Positions 16,248 through 24,485 of a DNA stretch of 64,000 bases are shown here, in pieces. Each line of letters opens with the position of its first letter. Positions within the stretch are counted from its first letter, which is position 1. This DNA is from Aquimarina sp. Aq107 (lineage in GTDB: Bacteria; Bacteroidota; Bacteroidia; Flavobacteriales; Flavobacteriaceae): NCBI RefSeq assembly GCF_943733665.1, contig NZ_OX030782.1, positions 1,700,501-1,764,500 on the forward strand. The letters are read 5' to 3'. A program made the position numbers and the translations under genes. The notes under the pieces were generated by a model that had not been told where the DNA came from, made no database searches, and was given only the letters and a program-made list of their open reading frames with translations.

Positions 16248-17644
16248 TGAAGAAAAAGATAAACATACTGATCACAACATCCGCCATGGCGTTAATAGCA
16301 TTATGTGCAATACAGGCGTATTTGATACATAATACCTATCAATTAAAAAAAGATGTCTTTATCAAAGAAACTAAAAAAGCCATTAGTAATATAGATAATA
16401 CTGTAGAGATGGATTCTTTGGCAGAGGCATGGTATGTTTACTTAAGTGAAAATCTAATAGAATATAAGAAGAATAATATCCAAAAGAAAGAAGCATTGAA
16501 TAGGTTTAGACCTATAACAGATTCTCTAAATCATTTATTTGTAGATTATTATAAAAAGGAAATTGCAAATAGGAATTTAGAATACGATATACAATATAAA
16601 AAGGATATTAAAAGTATTGTAATTTTTGATGGAGAAGAGATGGATTCTATTTTTTCGGCATCAAGTGGAGAAAATGTTTATTCTTTTGGAGAAAAGTTTC
16701 CTAAAGAAGATGAAGTAGTGATGAGTAAAGCTCGTTGGTTTACTGATATGGACTATGAAAATGAAATAAATAATGATATGATAAATGTTTCATTAGATAT
16801 AGAAGTGAGAACAGTAGATTATATCAATATTATAGGATGGAAGAAGATAGTATTTAAGCAGATGGCAACATTATTTATTTTCTCTATTCTTTTATTCCTT
16901 TTTGTAGTAAGTCTAATGTTTTATTCCATTAGAAACCTAATTCGTCAGAAAAAACTAGCGGATATAAAAACAGATTTTATTAATAACATCACTCACGAAC
17001 TTAAGACTCCTATGGCTACTCTAGGTATTGCTACTAAGAGTTTAAAGAAAGCTGAAATACAGAATTCTCCAGAAGCATTTTCTAATACGTTGGACATTTT
17101 AGACCGTCAAAATAGCAGGTTGCAGAAGTTAGTAGATCAAGTGGTAACGAATAGTTTAGGATCCGAAGAAATAATACTTAACAAAGAAGAAATATTAGCA
17201 GATACTTATTTTAAGAATGTTTTAAAGGATTTTGAATTATCTGTTCAGGATATGGATGTTACCGTAAGTTCTAAGATCGAGTTTAGAGAAGTATATTTTA
17301 GTATTGATAAGTTTATGTTTACCACAGCATTACTTAATATTCTGGATAATGCAGTGAAATATGGTAAAGAAAAAGTGGATATAGTCTTTAGAACCTATCT
17401 TAAAGATGATATGTATGAGATCTCAATCCATGATAATGGAATTGGAATTTCTGAAAAAGAGCAACGTAAAATTTTTGAAAAGTTTTATCGTATTACAAAG
17501 GGAGATATCCATGATGTAAAAGGCTTAGGGCTAGGGCTTTTTTTTACTAATCAAATTGTAAAGGCACATCAAGGTAATATCAAATTAGAAAGCAAGCAAG
17601 ATTTAGGGACAACGTTCACAATAACAATACCGACAAAAATATAA
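16247..17644 (+). CDS. Sensor histidine kinase
   Basis: This 465-residue membrane kinase has transmembrane helices at about 7-28 and 204-226, flanking a periplasmic sensor domain of about 175 residues with no recognised fold. The dimerisation/phosphoacceptor domain has NNITHELKTPMATLG with His250. The ATP-binding domain has NILDNAVKYG, DNGIGISEKEQ and GLGLGLFFT. Its start overlaps the S41 protease stop (TAATG), and the partner response regulator follows after two bases. It is thus part of a protease-kinase-regulator operon and may sense misfolded or cleaved envelope proteins (inference). Confidence 0.95.
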   Translation: MKKKINILITTSAMALIALCAIQAYLIHNTYQLKKDVFIKETKKAISNIDNTVEMDSLAEAWYVYLSENLIEYKKNNIQKKEALNRFRPITDSLNHLFVDYYKKEIANRNLEYDIQYKKDIKSIVIFDGEEMDSIFSASSGENVYSFGEKFPKEDEVVMSKARWFTDMDYENEINNDMINVSLDIEVRTVDYINIIGWKKIVFKQMATLFIFSILLFLFVVSLMFYSIRNLIRQKKLADIKTDFINNITHELKTPMATLGIATKSLKKAEIQNSPEAFSNTLDILDRQNSRLQKLVDQVVTNSLGSEEIILNKEEILADTYFKNVLKDFELSVQDMDVTVSSKIEFREVYFSIDKFMFTTALLNILDNAVKYGKEKVDIVFRTYLKDDMYEISIHDNGIGISEKEQRKIFEKFYRITKGDIHDVKGLGLGLFFTNQIVKAHQGNIKLESKQDLGTTFTITIPTKI

Positions 17645-17646
17645 TT

Positions 17647-18327
17647 ATGAAGCATATATTATTAGCAGAAGATGATTTTGATTTCGGAAGTATTTTAAAA
17701 CAATATTTAGAGCTTCATGGATACAGTGTAGTTTGGGCTCAGGATGGGAAAGAGGCTTTACAAGTATTCTCCGAAAAACAGTTTGATATATGTGTGTTTG
17801 ATGTAATGATGCCAAAAATGGATGGTTTTACATTGGCAGAAAAAGTAATAGAAATCAATCCAGAAGTTCCATTTGTTTTTCTAACAGCTAAGAAAATGAA
17901 GGAGGATAAAATACGTGGATTAAAATTGGGAGCTGATGATTATATAGTTAAACCTTTTGAAGCTGATATTTTAGTTTTAAGACTTCAAAATATTTTAAAA
18001 AGATCTCAGAGAATTGAAACTATTCGCGAAGAAGTTATCACAATTGGTAATTATAAGTTTGAGGCAACTAATCACTGTCTAACACTACATGGAGAACGAC
18101 AGAAACTTACAGAAAAAGAAACAGTTTTGATTCAATATTTATATGATCATAAAAACACCATGATCAAAAGAGAAAATTTATTAAAAGACGTTTGGGGTAA
18201 TGATGACTTCTTTTCAGGTAGAAGTATGGATGTGTTTATTAGTAGGTTACGAAAATATTTTAAACAGGATAATAAAATAAAAATAGAGAGCGTAAGGGGA
18301 GTAGGGCTCACCTTTAATTTGGAATAA
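17647..18327 (+). CDS. OmpR-family response regulator
   Basis: This 226-residue protein has a receiver domain with acidic pocket EDD (8-10), phospho-acceptor Asp52 in FDVMMPKMDG, and the conserved Lys of YIVKPFE. A winged-helix DNA-binding domain follows (LTEKETVLIQYLYDHKNTMIKRENLL, RSMDVFISRLRKYF, VRGVGLTFNLE). It is the cognate partner of the kinase just upstream. OmpR-type regulators bind direct repeats spaced about one helical turn, and such a repeat lies before the operon at 14963-14986. Confidence 0.95.
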   Translation: MKHILLAEDDFDFGSILKQYLELHGYSVVWAQDGKEALQVFSEKQFDICVFDVMMPKMDGFTLAEKVIEINPEVPFVFLTAKKMKEDKIRGLKLGADDYIVKPFEADILVLRLQNILKRSQRIETIREEVITIGNYKFEATNHCLTLHGERQKLTEKETVLIQYLYDHKNTMIKRENLLKDVWGNDDFFSGRSMDVFISRLRKYFKQDNKIKIESVRGVGLTFNLE

Positions 18328-18335
18328 TTAGAGCC

Positions 18336-18364
18336 CATCAATCATCAATCATCAATCATCAATC
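18336..18364 (+). repeat. Four tandem copies of the heptamer CATCAAT
   Basis: CATCAAT is repeated four times without error (18336-18363) just before the leader motif of the serine hydrolase gene. A heptamer array could vary in copy number by slippage and change the spacing between promoter and start. Confidence 0.9.
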
Positions 18365-18380
18365 AAAAAAACGAATAATT
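18361..18380 (+). promoter_or_regulatory. Shared 5' leader motif, copy 2 of 4 (serine hydrolase)
   Basis: AATCAAAAAAACGAATAATT stands directly before ATG 18381. Closely similar A-rich leaders precede ATG 15060 (15041-15059), ATG 20518 (20500-20517) and ATG 21019 (21001-21018). It occupies the ribosome binding region, so it may set translation rate or bind a common RNA or protein. Confidence 0.55.
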
Positions 18381-19604
18381 ATGAGAACAATAAGTATCTT
18401 TCTGTGTCTAATAGTGTCATACTGTATTAGTGCACAAACATCAGTAAATGAGTTGGATAGAAAAATAGATTCTATATATAAGACTAGTAAAATAGCTGGT
18501 TTTGGAGTTTCTATTATGACACCTGATCAAATATTATATCAAAATGGATTTGGTTATGCTGATTTAGAAACTAATAAAAAATATACTGTAAATACAATAC
18601 AAAATATTGGTTCTGTTTCCAAGACTTTTATCGGAATCGCTTTAATGAAAGCTATAGAACAAGGGAAGTTAACAGTGGATACTCCAATAAATGATGTTTT
18701 GCCATTTGAAATTAATCATCCTAGGTATCCACAAATTCCAATTACTGTTGAGCATTTGGCTACGCATACATCTTCTATATTAGATACCGACGCCTATGAA
18801 AAGAGTTATGTTATAGAAAATGCAGTAGTACTCAATAAAGAAAGCTATACTAAAAAAGAACGTAAAGAATTGGAGTTAATGAGCTCTAATAAGACATATA
18901 GTTTAGAGAGTTTTCTTAAAAATCATTTAACTCCAGAAGGAGAATGGTATGAAAAAAGTAATTTTTTAAAACATCAACCGGGAGATAGGTATGAGTATTC
19001 CAATATTGCATCTGCATTATTAGCCTATATAATAGAAATAGCCACTGATATGTCATTTCCGGAGTATACGCAAAAACATATTTTGGATCCATTAGGTATG
19101 AATAATTCCGGTTGGTCGGATGAATCTATTTACCAAGGACATCGTGCTTCTACCTATACAGAATCGGGAAATATTATCCCTAAATATAAATTAATTACAT
19201 ATCCTGATGGAGGATTTAAAAGTAGTATCAAAGAATTATCTATGTATCTACAAGGTCTTATGAGAGGATATTACGGAGAAGATAATATACTTAAAGCTAC
19301 AGCATTTCAGAAAATGATGTCTGCTAAATTAACTAAAGAGCAGTACAATACTAAAAAGGAATTAAACGATAACTACGGATATTTTTGGGAAGTTTCTCCT
19401 TCTGGAAAAATGGGGCATAATGGCTCGGATCCAGGGATATTAACCTTGATGTATTTTAATAAAAAAGAAAAAGTAGGAGCTATTTTTTTTATGAATACTT
19501 CTTTAGAAGAAAGCAAGGAGATTATACGTTCCGTACAACAAATATGGAATACAGTAAAAGAATTCAAAAAAGATTATATCAATACGCTAAGCATTGGTGA
19601 GTGA
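18381..19604 (+). CDS. Serine hydrolase, class C beta-lactamase / DD-peptidase fold
   Basis: This 407-residue protein has a signal peptide (MRTISIFLCLIVSYCISAQ). Its beta-lactamase-type core has the nucleophile motif SVSK (Ser78, Lys81), the Tyr motif YSN (in GDRYEYSNIASA) and a HNG motif (GHNGSDPG) in place of KTG. These families include peptidoglycan DD-peptidases and esterases, so beta-lactam hydrolysis should not be assumed. It carries the shared leader motif of the cluster, right after the two-component genes. It likely works in the periplasm. Confidence 0.9.
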   Translation: MRTISIFLCLIVSYCISAQTSVNELDRKIDSIYKTSKIAGFGVSIMTPDQILYQNGFGYADLETNKKYTVNTIQNIGSVSKTFIGIALMKAIEQGKLTVDTPINDVLPFEINHPRYPQIPITVEHLATHTSSILDTDAYEKSYVIENAVVLNKESYTKKERKELELMSSNKTYSLESFLKNHLTPEGEWYEKSNFLKHQPGDRYEYSNIASALLAYIIEIATDMSFPEYTQKHILDPLGMNNSGWSDESIYQGHRASTYTESGNIIPKYKLITYPDGGFKSSIKELSMYLQGLMRGYYGEDNILKATAFQKMMSAKLTKEQYNTKKELNDNYGYFWEVSPSGKMGHNGSDPGILTLMYFNKKEKVGAIFFMNTSLEESKEIIRSVQQIWNTVKEFKKDYINTLSIGE

Positions 19605-19670
19605 CCAATAGAGTTTAAATAATATTGTCAATATTCAAAACTACTGTGTAACATAAAAAGAATACATAAA

Positions 19671-20459
19671 ATGTTCAAATCAAAATTTTGGAACCAACTT
19701 ATAATCTTTGTAATTGCTATAATAACTATTTTAATAGCTAGGGAATATTTTTCTAACCTACTGATTGAAAAAGGAATTAAATCATTTCAGATACATACGT
19801 TTTTAAATATTGGATCAAATCTGCTTTTAATTTTAGTTTCGATAGTATTAATACAAAATAATGGAATTTCTGAAATCGCAGGAATAAAACGAACAAAACT
19901 AAAAAGATGGTATCTATTACTTTTTCCTCTTGTCTATTTAGTATTACTTAATGGATTATCTATAGATGAAATGGATAGAGAACCGCTAATTTCTAATATT
20001 CTTGTGTTTGCAATATATTCTTTGTCCATTGGTTTTGCAGAAGAATTAAGTCTTAGAGGTTTTTTACAGTCCTATTTAATCAAACACTTAGGTACTACAA
20101 AAAGGAATATAGTTTTATCCGTATTAATTTCTTCTTTATTTTTTGGATTACTGCATTTAATAAATTTTGATAATGGCTTTTATGGAGAATTGTCTCAAGT
20201 TATGTATGCAACATTTATCGGAGTTATGTTTGGAGTGTTATTAGTTATTACCAAAAGAATTTATCCTTTAATTATTATCCATGCTATCATTGATTTTGTT
20301 GGAGATTTTGATACAATTGGACTTAATATAAACAACACGATGAGTGAAAGCAGTTCATTAGAAAGTGCTGCCCTTATAGCTTTACTGGTATCACCTTGTT
20401 TACTATATGGAGTTTCACTTATGAGAAAATATCCACTACAAGATAATATAGAAGAATGA
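19671..20459 (+). CDS. CPBP family intramembrane glutamic endopeptidase
   Basis: This 262-residue protein has about seven or eight membrane helices and the CPBP (ABI, Rce1-like) motifs: EExxxR in GFAEELSLRGFLQ, FxxxH in FFGLLHLINF and HxxxD-like IIHAIIDFVGD. Such proteases cleave prenylated or membrane peptides, and in bacteria they are linked to bacteriocin self-immunity and stress signalling. It lies between the serine hydrolase and the paralogous secreted pair, and lacks the shared leader motif of its neighbours. Confidence 0.9.
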   Translation: MFKSKFWNQLIIFVIAIITILIAREYFSNLLIEKGIKSFQIHTFLNIGSNLLLILVSIVLIQNNGISEIAGIKRTKLKRWYLLLFPLVYLVLLNGLSIDEMDREPLISNILVFAIYSLSIGFAEELSLRGFLQSYLIKHLGTTKRNIVLSVLISSLFFGLLHLINFDNGFYGELSQVMYATFIGVMFGVLLVITKRIYPLIIIHAIIDFVGDFDTIGLNINNTMSESSSLESAALIALLVSPCLLYGVSLMRKYPLQDNIEE

Positions 20460-20499
20460 AAAATTAAACATAACATATTAGAGTGAAAAATCAATCATT

Positions 20500-20517
20500 A
20501 ATCAAAAAACAAATATT
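20500..20517 (+). promoter_or_regulatory. Shared 5' leader motif, copy 3 of 4
   Basis: AATCAAAAAACAAATATT stands just before ATG 20518, preceded by TCAATCATT, as in the other copies. Confidence 0.55.
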
Positions 20518-20967
20518 ATGAAAACACTAATTTTAATTATTACCAGTTTTGTATTAGGTTTATTAACTACCAATGCGCAAACAACAGAAACGAGTTCATC
20601 AAAATCTTCTTCAGAATTTTCATTTACATATGACTCCGATGCAGAAAACAAAAAGTTTTATAGATCTTTTGTTACGCTGGATATGGATGATAATTATAGA
20701 ATAAAAATAAAATTTATGAAGTATATGGAGTCTAATGTAAAATCATATTTAATTGATCAGTTTGGGAAAGAAAATATGATCGAAAAGAATGATTCTTATG
20801 TGTGGAGTAAAGGTTTAGAAGAAGAGGAGGTTTATCAAGTAAGGCTAAAAGGAAATAGGTTAAGAATAAATGTTAAAAAAGAACTGGCATCCGATAAGTT
20901 ACTTAAAAGATTTACTCAGATAGGTAAAGAACTAAAAAAACTAACTTCAGAATCAGCTGGTAGTTAG
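20518..20967 (+). CDS. Secreted hypothetical protein, paralog A
   Basis: This 149-residue protein has a signal peptide (MKTLILIITSFVLGLLTTNAQ), a Ser/Thr-rich linker and a small alpha/beta domain. The domain repeats features of the next gene: an aromatic turn SYVWSKG, then YQVRLKGNRLRINVKKEL and a C-terminal amphipathic helix. I recognise no family. The shared plan with the protein at 21019 suggests an old tandem duplication. The location in the two-component cluster and the shared leader suggest common regulation with the proteases. Confidence 0.75.
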   Translation: MKTLILIITSFVLGLLTTNAQTTETSSSKSSSEFSFTYDSDAENKKFYRSFVTLDMDDNYRIKIKFMKYMESNVKSYLIDQFGKENMIEKNDSYVWSKGLEEEEVYQVRLKGNRLRINVKKELASDKLLKRFTQIGKELKKLTSESAGS

Positions 20968-21000
20968 AGAAATAAGTAGAAACATCAATTAATAATCATT

Positions 21001-21018
21001 AATCAAAAAACAAGTAGT
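21001..21018 (+). promoter_or_regulatory. Shared 5' leader motif, copy 4 of 4
   Basis: AATCAAAAAACAAGTAGT stands just before ATG 21019, preceded by AATAATCATT. Confidence 0.55.
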
Positions 21019-21438
21019 ATGAAAACAATCATTTTTATGTTGTGTGTAGCGCTGGCTATGCCAACTTTAAACGCGCAGACAAGTTCTAATTCTAAAATTA
21101 CAGTTAATTATTCTAGTGATGACACTAGTGATAATGGGTATAAAATAAATATCTCTATTTCTAACACTGATGATGCTTACAGCTTAAAAGCAAGTTTTCC
21201 TTCGCATAAAACAGAGAAAGTAAAAAAGTTTCTGAATGAACATTTAGAAGTAAAAATGTCTAAAAATTACAGTTCTTATATGTGGAATTATAACAATAAA
21301 GGAAGTGAAGGATATAGGGTAAAACTTAGAAAAGGTAAATTATCCGTTTTTTTGGATAAAGAAGCAATATCAATTGATCTGGTAGAAGATTTGATAGATG
21401 CATTTAGTGATTTAAGAGATTTAATTAAAGATAAATAA
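21019..21438 (+). CDS. Secreted hypothetical protein, paralog B
   Basis: This 139-residue protein has a signal peptide (MKTIIFMLCVALAMPTLNAQ) and a domain matching its upstream neighbour: SSYMWNYNNKGSEGYRVKLRKGKLSVFLDKE against SYVWSKG...YQVRLKGNRLRINVKKE. The mature part is small and soluble, so a periplasmic or outer-surface binding role is likely. No catalytic motif is visible. It is followed after 14 bases by the second S41 protease gene and may be its partner or substrate; this is inference. Confidence 0.75.
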   Translation: MKTIIFMLCVALAMPTLNAQTSSNSKITVNYSSDDTSDNGYKINISISNTDDAYSLKASFPSHKTEKVKKFLNEHLEVKMSKNYSSYMWNYNNKGSEGYRVKLRKGKLSVFLDKEAISIDLVEDLIDAFSDLRDLIKDK

Positions 21439-21452
21439 AATAGTATATCTTA

Positions 21453-23039
21453 ATGAACAAAGTAATTATATGGGTGATGTTTTTTATATACATCATTTCA
21501 ATCAATGCCCAACAGGATCAAAAGAAGTTTCTTACCACAAAACAAATATCAGATTTGTATGATATGATGATTTCTGAAATCGAATATGTTGATGCAGAGG
21601 CCATAGAGGTAAGAAATAAAACAAAGCAGGTTAATTGGGATCAATACAAAGCCTATCATAAAAAACAGTTCGGGAAAGCCGATAGTTATAAAAACTTAAG
21701 AAAGAAATTTCTTGATTTCGGAAAAGGGTTTACTAGTGGGCATTCTTATTTTAAGTTTAGTTATCCAATAGAAAAACAAAAAAAGGATAGGTTAGAGAGT
21801 TCCGTTAAAATTGGATTTACATATCCAGAAATGGTTTTTTTTGATTTAGAATCTAAAAAAACAATCTCAAAAATTAACGATGTATCTCTCAAAGATATTT
21901 TTGATCATTTTGTAAACTATGAGACCAGAGCGAATGGAATAGGAAATTGTCAGTTTGGTTTTAAATATAGATTTGAGCACGGCGCGTTAAAAGTAAAAGG
22001 TGATCTTCCAAAGCAAATAACTTTTGAAGATGGCAGTCAAAAAGAAGTGACTTATGTTATTAACAACGATGCAGAATCCTCTTATGATCGTTATATGAAG
22101 AGGATTGATCTTAATGAATACCAAGATTGGCAATTAGTAGAAAAAGGTTACAAAACAGCGTTACTTATTAAAGATAGTATAGCCTTAGTCAAAATTAAAA
22201 ACTTTGCTTATAAGAGTGGCGATAGTGATTTGAGATGCACAACTGCGGTAGGTGATTCTACAGTATGTAGTGATATTGTAAAAATCAGAAATGGTTTAAA
22301 ATCAGTTGAAAATGATATAAGTTATGTGATTTTTGATGTTCAGAGTAATCCTGGTGGAAATGAAAACTCATCATTTCTGGCTGAGTTTTGCCCATCAGAA
22401 TTTAAAGACCTAAGGGTGCAATATAAGAAAACTGTTATCCTTGAAGATAATGACCTTAGAACTGCATTGTCCTATGGTTTTCCAGGAGCAAACAGATGGT
22501 TTGACGAAATTTCTGAAAATGGGATTTATGAAAAAACTGAAAATGGAAGTTTTTTACCGCCAAGAGGTGATTTCTGTAGAGGTGGAAATAAGTGCGAACT
22601 GAAATATATTGAACCTAATCAGACCGCTAGGAGGAAGGTGAAAAAAATAATAGTTTTAGTTAACGAAAGAACTGCGAGCTCAGCAGATGATTTTGTATAT
22701 AGAATGAAAGAATATGGTAATGCTATTATTGTTGGTCAGCCACAATCTGCAGATCTAACATTTGCTCTAATTGGGATTGTTTTTTATGTAGACGATCAAG
22801 GCAATATAAAGAAAATGTACACAGATAATAGTCAAAGAAATTATGATGTTTCAGGAACAGAACTCTTTCAATTTTCCATACCCTATTCTAGAACAGTGAA
22901 TAAAAACGGTGAAATGCTTCAAGGAAATCCACTTACACCTGATCTGTTAGTTAAAATTACTAAAGATGATTTTGAAAATCGAGAACGTATCGTGCTAAAT
23001 AAAGCTATAGAAGAGTTTGTTACTAAAGATAAGAATTAA
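21453..23039 (+). CDS. S41 family secreted protease, second copy
   Basis: This 528-residue protein has a signal peptide (MNKVIIWVMFFIYIISINAQ). The C-terminal S41 core contains VIFDVQSNPGGNENSSFLAEF and the nucleophile block VLVNERTASSADDFVYRMKEYGNAIIVG, where Ser in TASSADD fits the S41 catalytic serine. It is longer than and only distantly similar to the S41 protein at 15060. It closes the cluster and lacks the shared leader motif, so translation may be coupled to the 21019 gene, whose stop lies 14 bases before. Confidence 0.88.
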   Translation: MNKVIIWVMFFIYIISINAQQDQKKFLTTKQISDLYDMMISEIEYVDAEAIEVRNKTKQVNWDQYKAYHKKQFGKADSYKNLRKKFLDFGKGFTSGHSYFKFSYPIEKQKKDRLESSVKIGFTYPEMVFFDLESKKTISKINDVSLKDIFDHFVNYETRANGIGNCQFGFKYRFEHGALKVKGDLPKQITFEDGSQKEVTYVINNDAESSYDRYMKRIDLNEYQDWQLVEKGYKTALLIKDSIALVKIKNFAYKSGDSDLRCTTAVGDSTVCSDIVKIRNGLKSVENDISYVIFDVQSNPGGNENSSFLAEFCPSEFKDLRVQYKKTVILEDNDLRTALSYGFPGANRWFDEISENGIYEKTENGSFLPPRGDFCRGGNKCELKYIEPNQTARRKVKKIIVLVNERTASSADDFVYRMKEYGNAIIVGQPQSADLTFALIGIVFYVDDQGNIKKMYTDNSQRNYDVSGTELFQFSIPYSRTVNKNGEMLQGNPLTPDLLVKITKDDFENRERIVLNKAIEEFVTKDKN

Positions 23040-23066
23040 GTAATTTTAAAAATCTAAAAATGAGTC

Positions 23067-23540
23067 TTATCGATGATGATAAGGCTCGTTTTTTAGAATA
23101 GTAAATCCTCTATATAATTGTTCTATAAAAAACAACCGAATCATCTGATGGGAAAACGTCATTTTAGATAATGAAAGTTTACCATTGGCTCTATGATATA
23201 CTTCTGGGCTAAACCCATATGGACCACCAATAACAAAAATCAATTGTTTAATACCACTATTCATATGTTTCTGTAAAAGCTGAGAAAAACCTACAGAATC
23301 ATATTGTTTTCCGTTTTCATCTAATAAGATTAGAACATCAGAAGTAACTGTTTTGCTTAAGATGAGTTTTCCCTCTTTATCTTTTTGTTGAGCTTCGCTG
23401 AGGTTTTTAGAATTTTTTATATCAGGTATAATTTCAAAAGTAAACTTGATATAAAATCCTAATCTTTTTGTGTATTCAGAGATAAGATCTTGTAGTTGTT
23501 TATGATCTGTTTTACCAACTGCAATTAATTTAATAGTCAT
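23067..23540 (-). CDS. rlmH: 23S rRNA m3-pseudouridine1915 methyltransferase RlmH
   Basis: This SPOUT-family methyltransferase acts on pseudouridine 1915 of 23S rRNA in 70S ribosomes. Starting at ATG 23540 it has 157 residues, the usual length, beginning MTIKLIAVGKTDHK. The SAM-binding knot is visible in LILLDENGKQYDSVGFS, FVIGGPYGFSPEVY and LSLSKMTFSHQMIRLFFIEQLYRGF, ending in the typical YHR. The longer frame from 23588 reads through a 14-base tandem repeat (EVRSWKYKV) and is not a true extension. Confidence 0.95.
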   Translation of the reverse strand: MTIKLIAVGKTDHKQLQDLISEYTKRLGFYIKFTFEIIPDIKNSKNLSEAQQKDKEGKLILSKTVTSDVLILLDENGKQYDSVGFSQLLQKHMNSGIKQLIFVIGGPYGFSPEVYHRANGKLSLSKMTFSHQMIRLFFIEQLYRGFTILKNEPYHHR

Positions 23541-23564
23541 AGATATAGTTTCTTTATTGACTTT

Positions 23565-23592
23565 GTACTTCCAACTTCGTACTTCCAACTTC
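23565..23592 (+). repeat. Perfect 14-base tandem duplication
   Basis: GTACTTCCAACTTC occurs at 23565-23578 and again at 23579-23592, between the divergent rlmH and nadC genes. It overlaps their promoter region. Confidence 0.9.
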
Positions 23593-23624
23593 TTTTCCTA
23601 CTTTAGCAAAAATAACCATTCAAT

Positions 23625-24482
23625 ATGATTACAAAAGCTCAATTTGATACAGAAATTGAATTAATAATAGCAAATGCCATACGAGAAGATGTTGGAGATG
23701 GAGATCACAGCTCGTTAGCATGTATTCCAGATACAGTAACAGGTAAAGCTAAGTTGTTAGTAAAGGATGAAGGTATATTAGCAGGTGTCGATTTTGCTAA
23801 GAAAGTATTTAATTATGTCGACCCTAAAATGGAAGTTGAGGTAATAATAGAAGATGGGTCCCAAGTTACGTATGGAGATATTGCATTTTATGTTTCCGGA
23901 AGTTCTCAGTCTATTCTTAAGGCAGAACGATTGGTTCTTAATGCTATGCAGCGAATGAGCGCTATCGCTACTAAAACAAATCAGTTTGTACAGTTATTAG
24001 AAGGAACAGGAACTAAAATTCTCGATACTAGAAAAACAACGCCAGGAATTAGAGCCTTAGAAAAATGGGCTGTAAAAATAGGTGGAGGAGAAAATCATAG
24101 ATTTGCATTATATGATATGATCATGCTTAAAGATAATCATATTGATTTTGCAGGTGGAATTACAAAAGCAATAGAGAAAACAAAAAAATACTTAGCTGAT
24201 ACGAATAGGGATCTTAAAATAATTGTAGAAGCTAGAAATCTTGATGAGATTAAAGAAATTCTTAGGACTCCCGGAGTTTATAGAATTTTGATCGATAACT
24301 TTAATTATGACGATACCAAAAAAGCGGTAGAACTTATTGGAGATACTTGCCTTACCGAATCTAGTGGTGGGATAAATGAAAAAACAGTTCGTAAATATGC
24401 TGAATGTGGTGTAAATTATATTAGTAGTGGGGCTCTAACACATTCTGTTTATAATCTTGATTTGAGTTTGAAAGCAGTATAA
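23625..24482 (+). CDS. nadC: Nicotinate-nucleotide pyrophosphorylase (carboxylating)
   Basis: This quinolinate phosphoribosyltransferase converts quinolinate and PRPP into nicotinate mononucleotide in de novo NAD synthesis. It has 285 residues, the usual length. Signature blocks are EDVGDGDHSSLACIP, the conserved DTRKTTPGIRALEKWAVKIGGGENHR and MLKDNHIDFAGG, with the catalytic Lys and His residues of the family. The end has the phosphate loop NYISSGALTHSV. It is divergent from rlmH and followed 3 bases later by the BrkB gene on the same strand. Confidence 0.96.
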   Translation: MITKAQFDTEIELIIANAIREDVGDGDHSSLACIPDTVTGKAKLLVKDEGILAGVDFAKKVFNYVDPKMEVEVIIEDGSQVTYGDIAFYVSGSSQSILKAERLVLNAMQRMSAIATKTNQFVQLLEGTGTKILDTRKTTPGIRALEKWAVKIGGGENHRFALYDMIMLKDNHIDFAGGITKAIEKTKKYLADTNRDLKIIVEARNLDEIKEILRTPGVYRILIDNFNYDDTKKAVELIGDTCLTESSGGINEKTVRKYAECGVNYISSGALTHSVYNLDLSLKAV

Positions 24483-24485
24483 TAT

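Noticed and set aside
18336-18364. CATCAAT array considered as CRISPR or origin iterons
   Set aside because: Unit of 7 bases without spacers and only four copies directly before a coding start; no replication genes near.
18381-19604. Beta-lactam resistance gene
   Set aside because: Class C fold with HNG in place of KTG and a location in an envelope cluster; such serine hydrolases often are not beta-lactamases.
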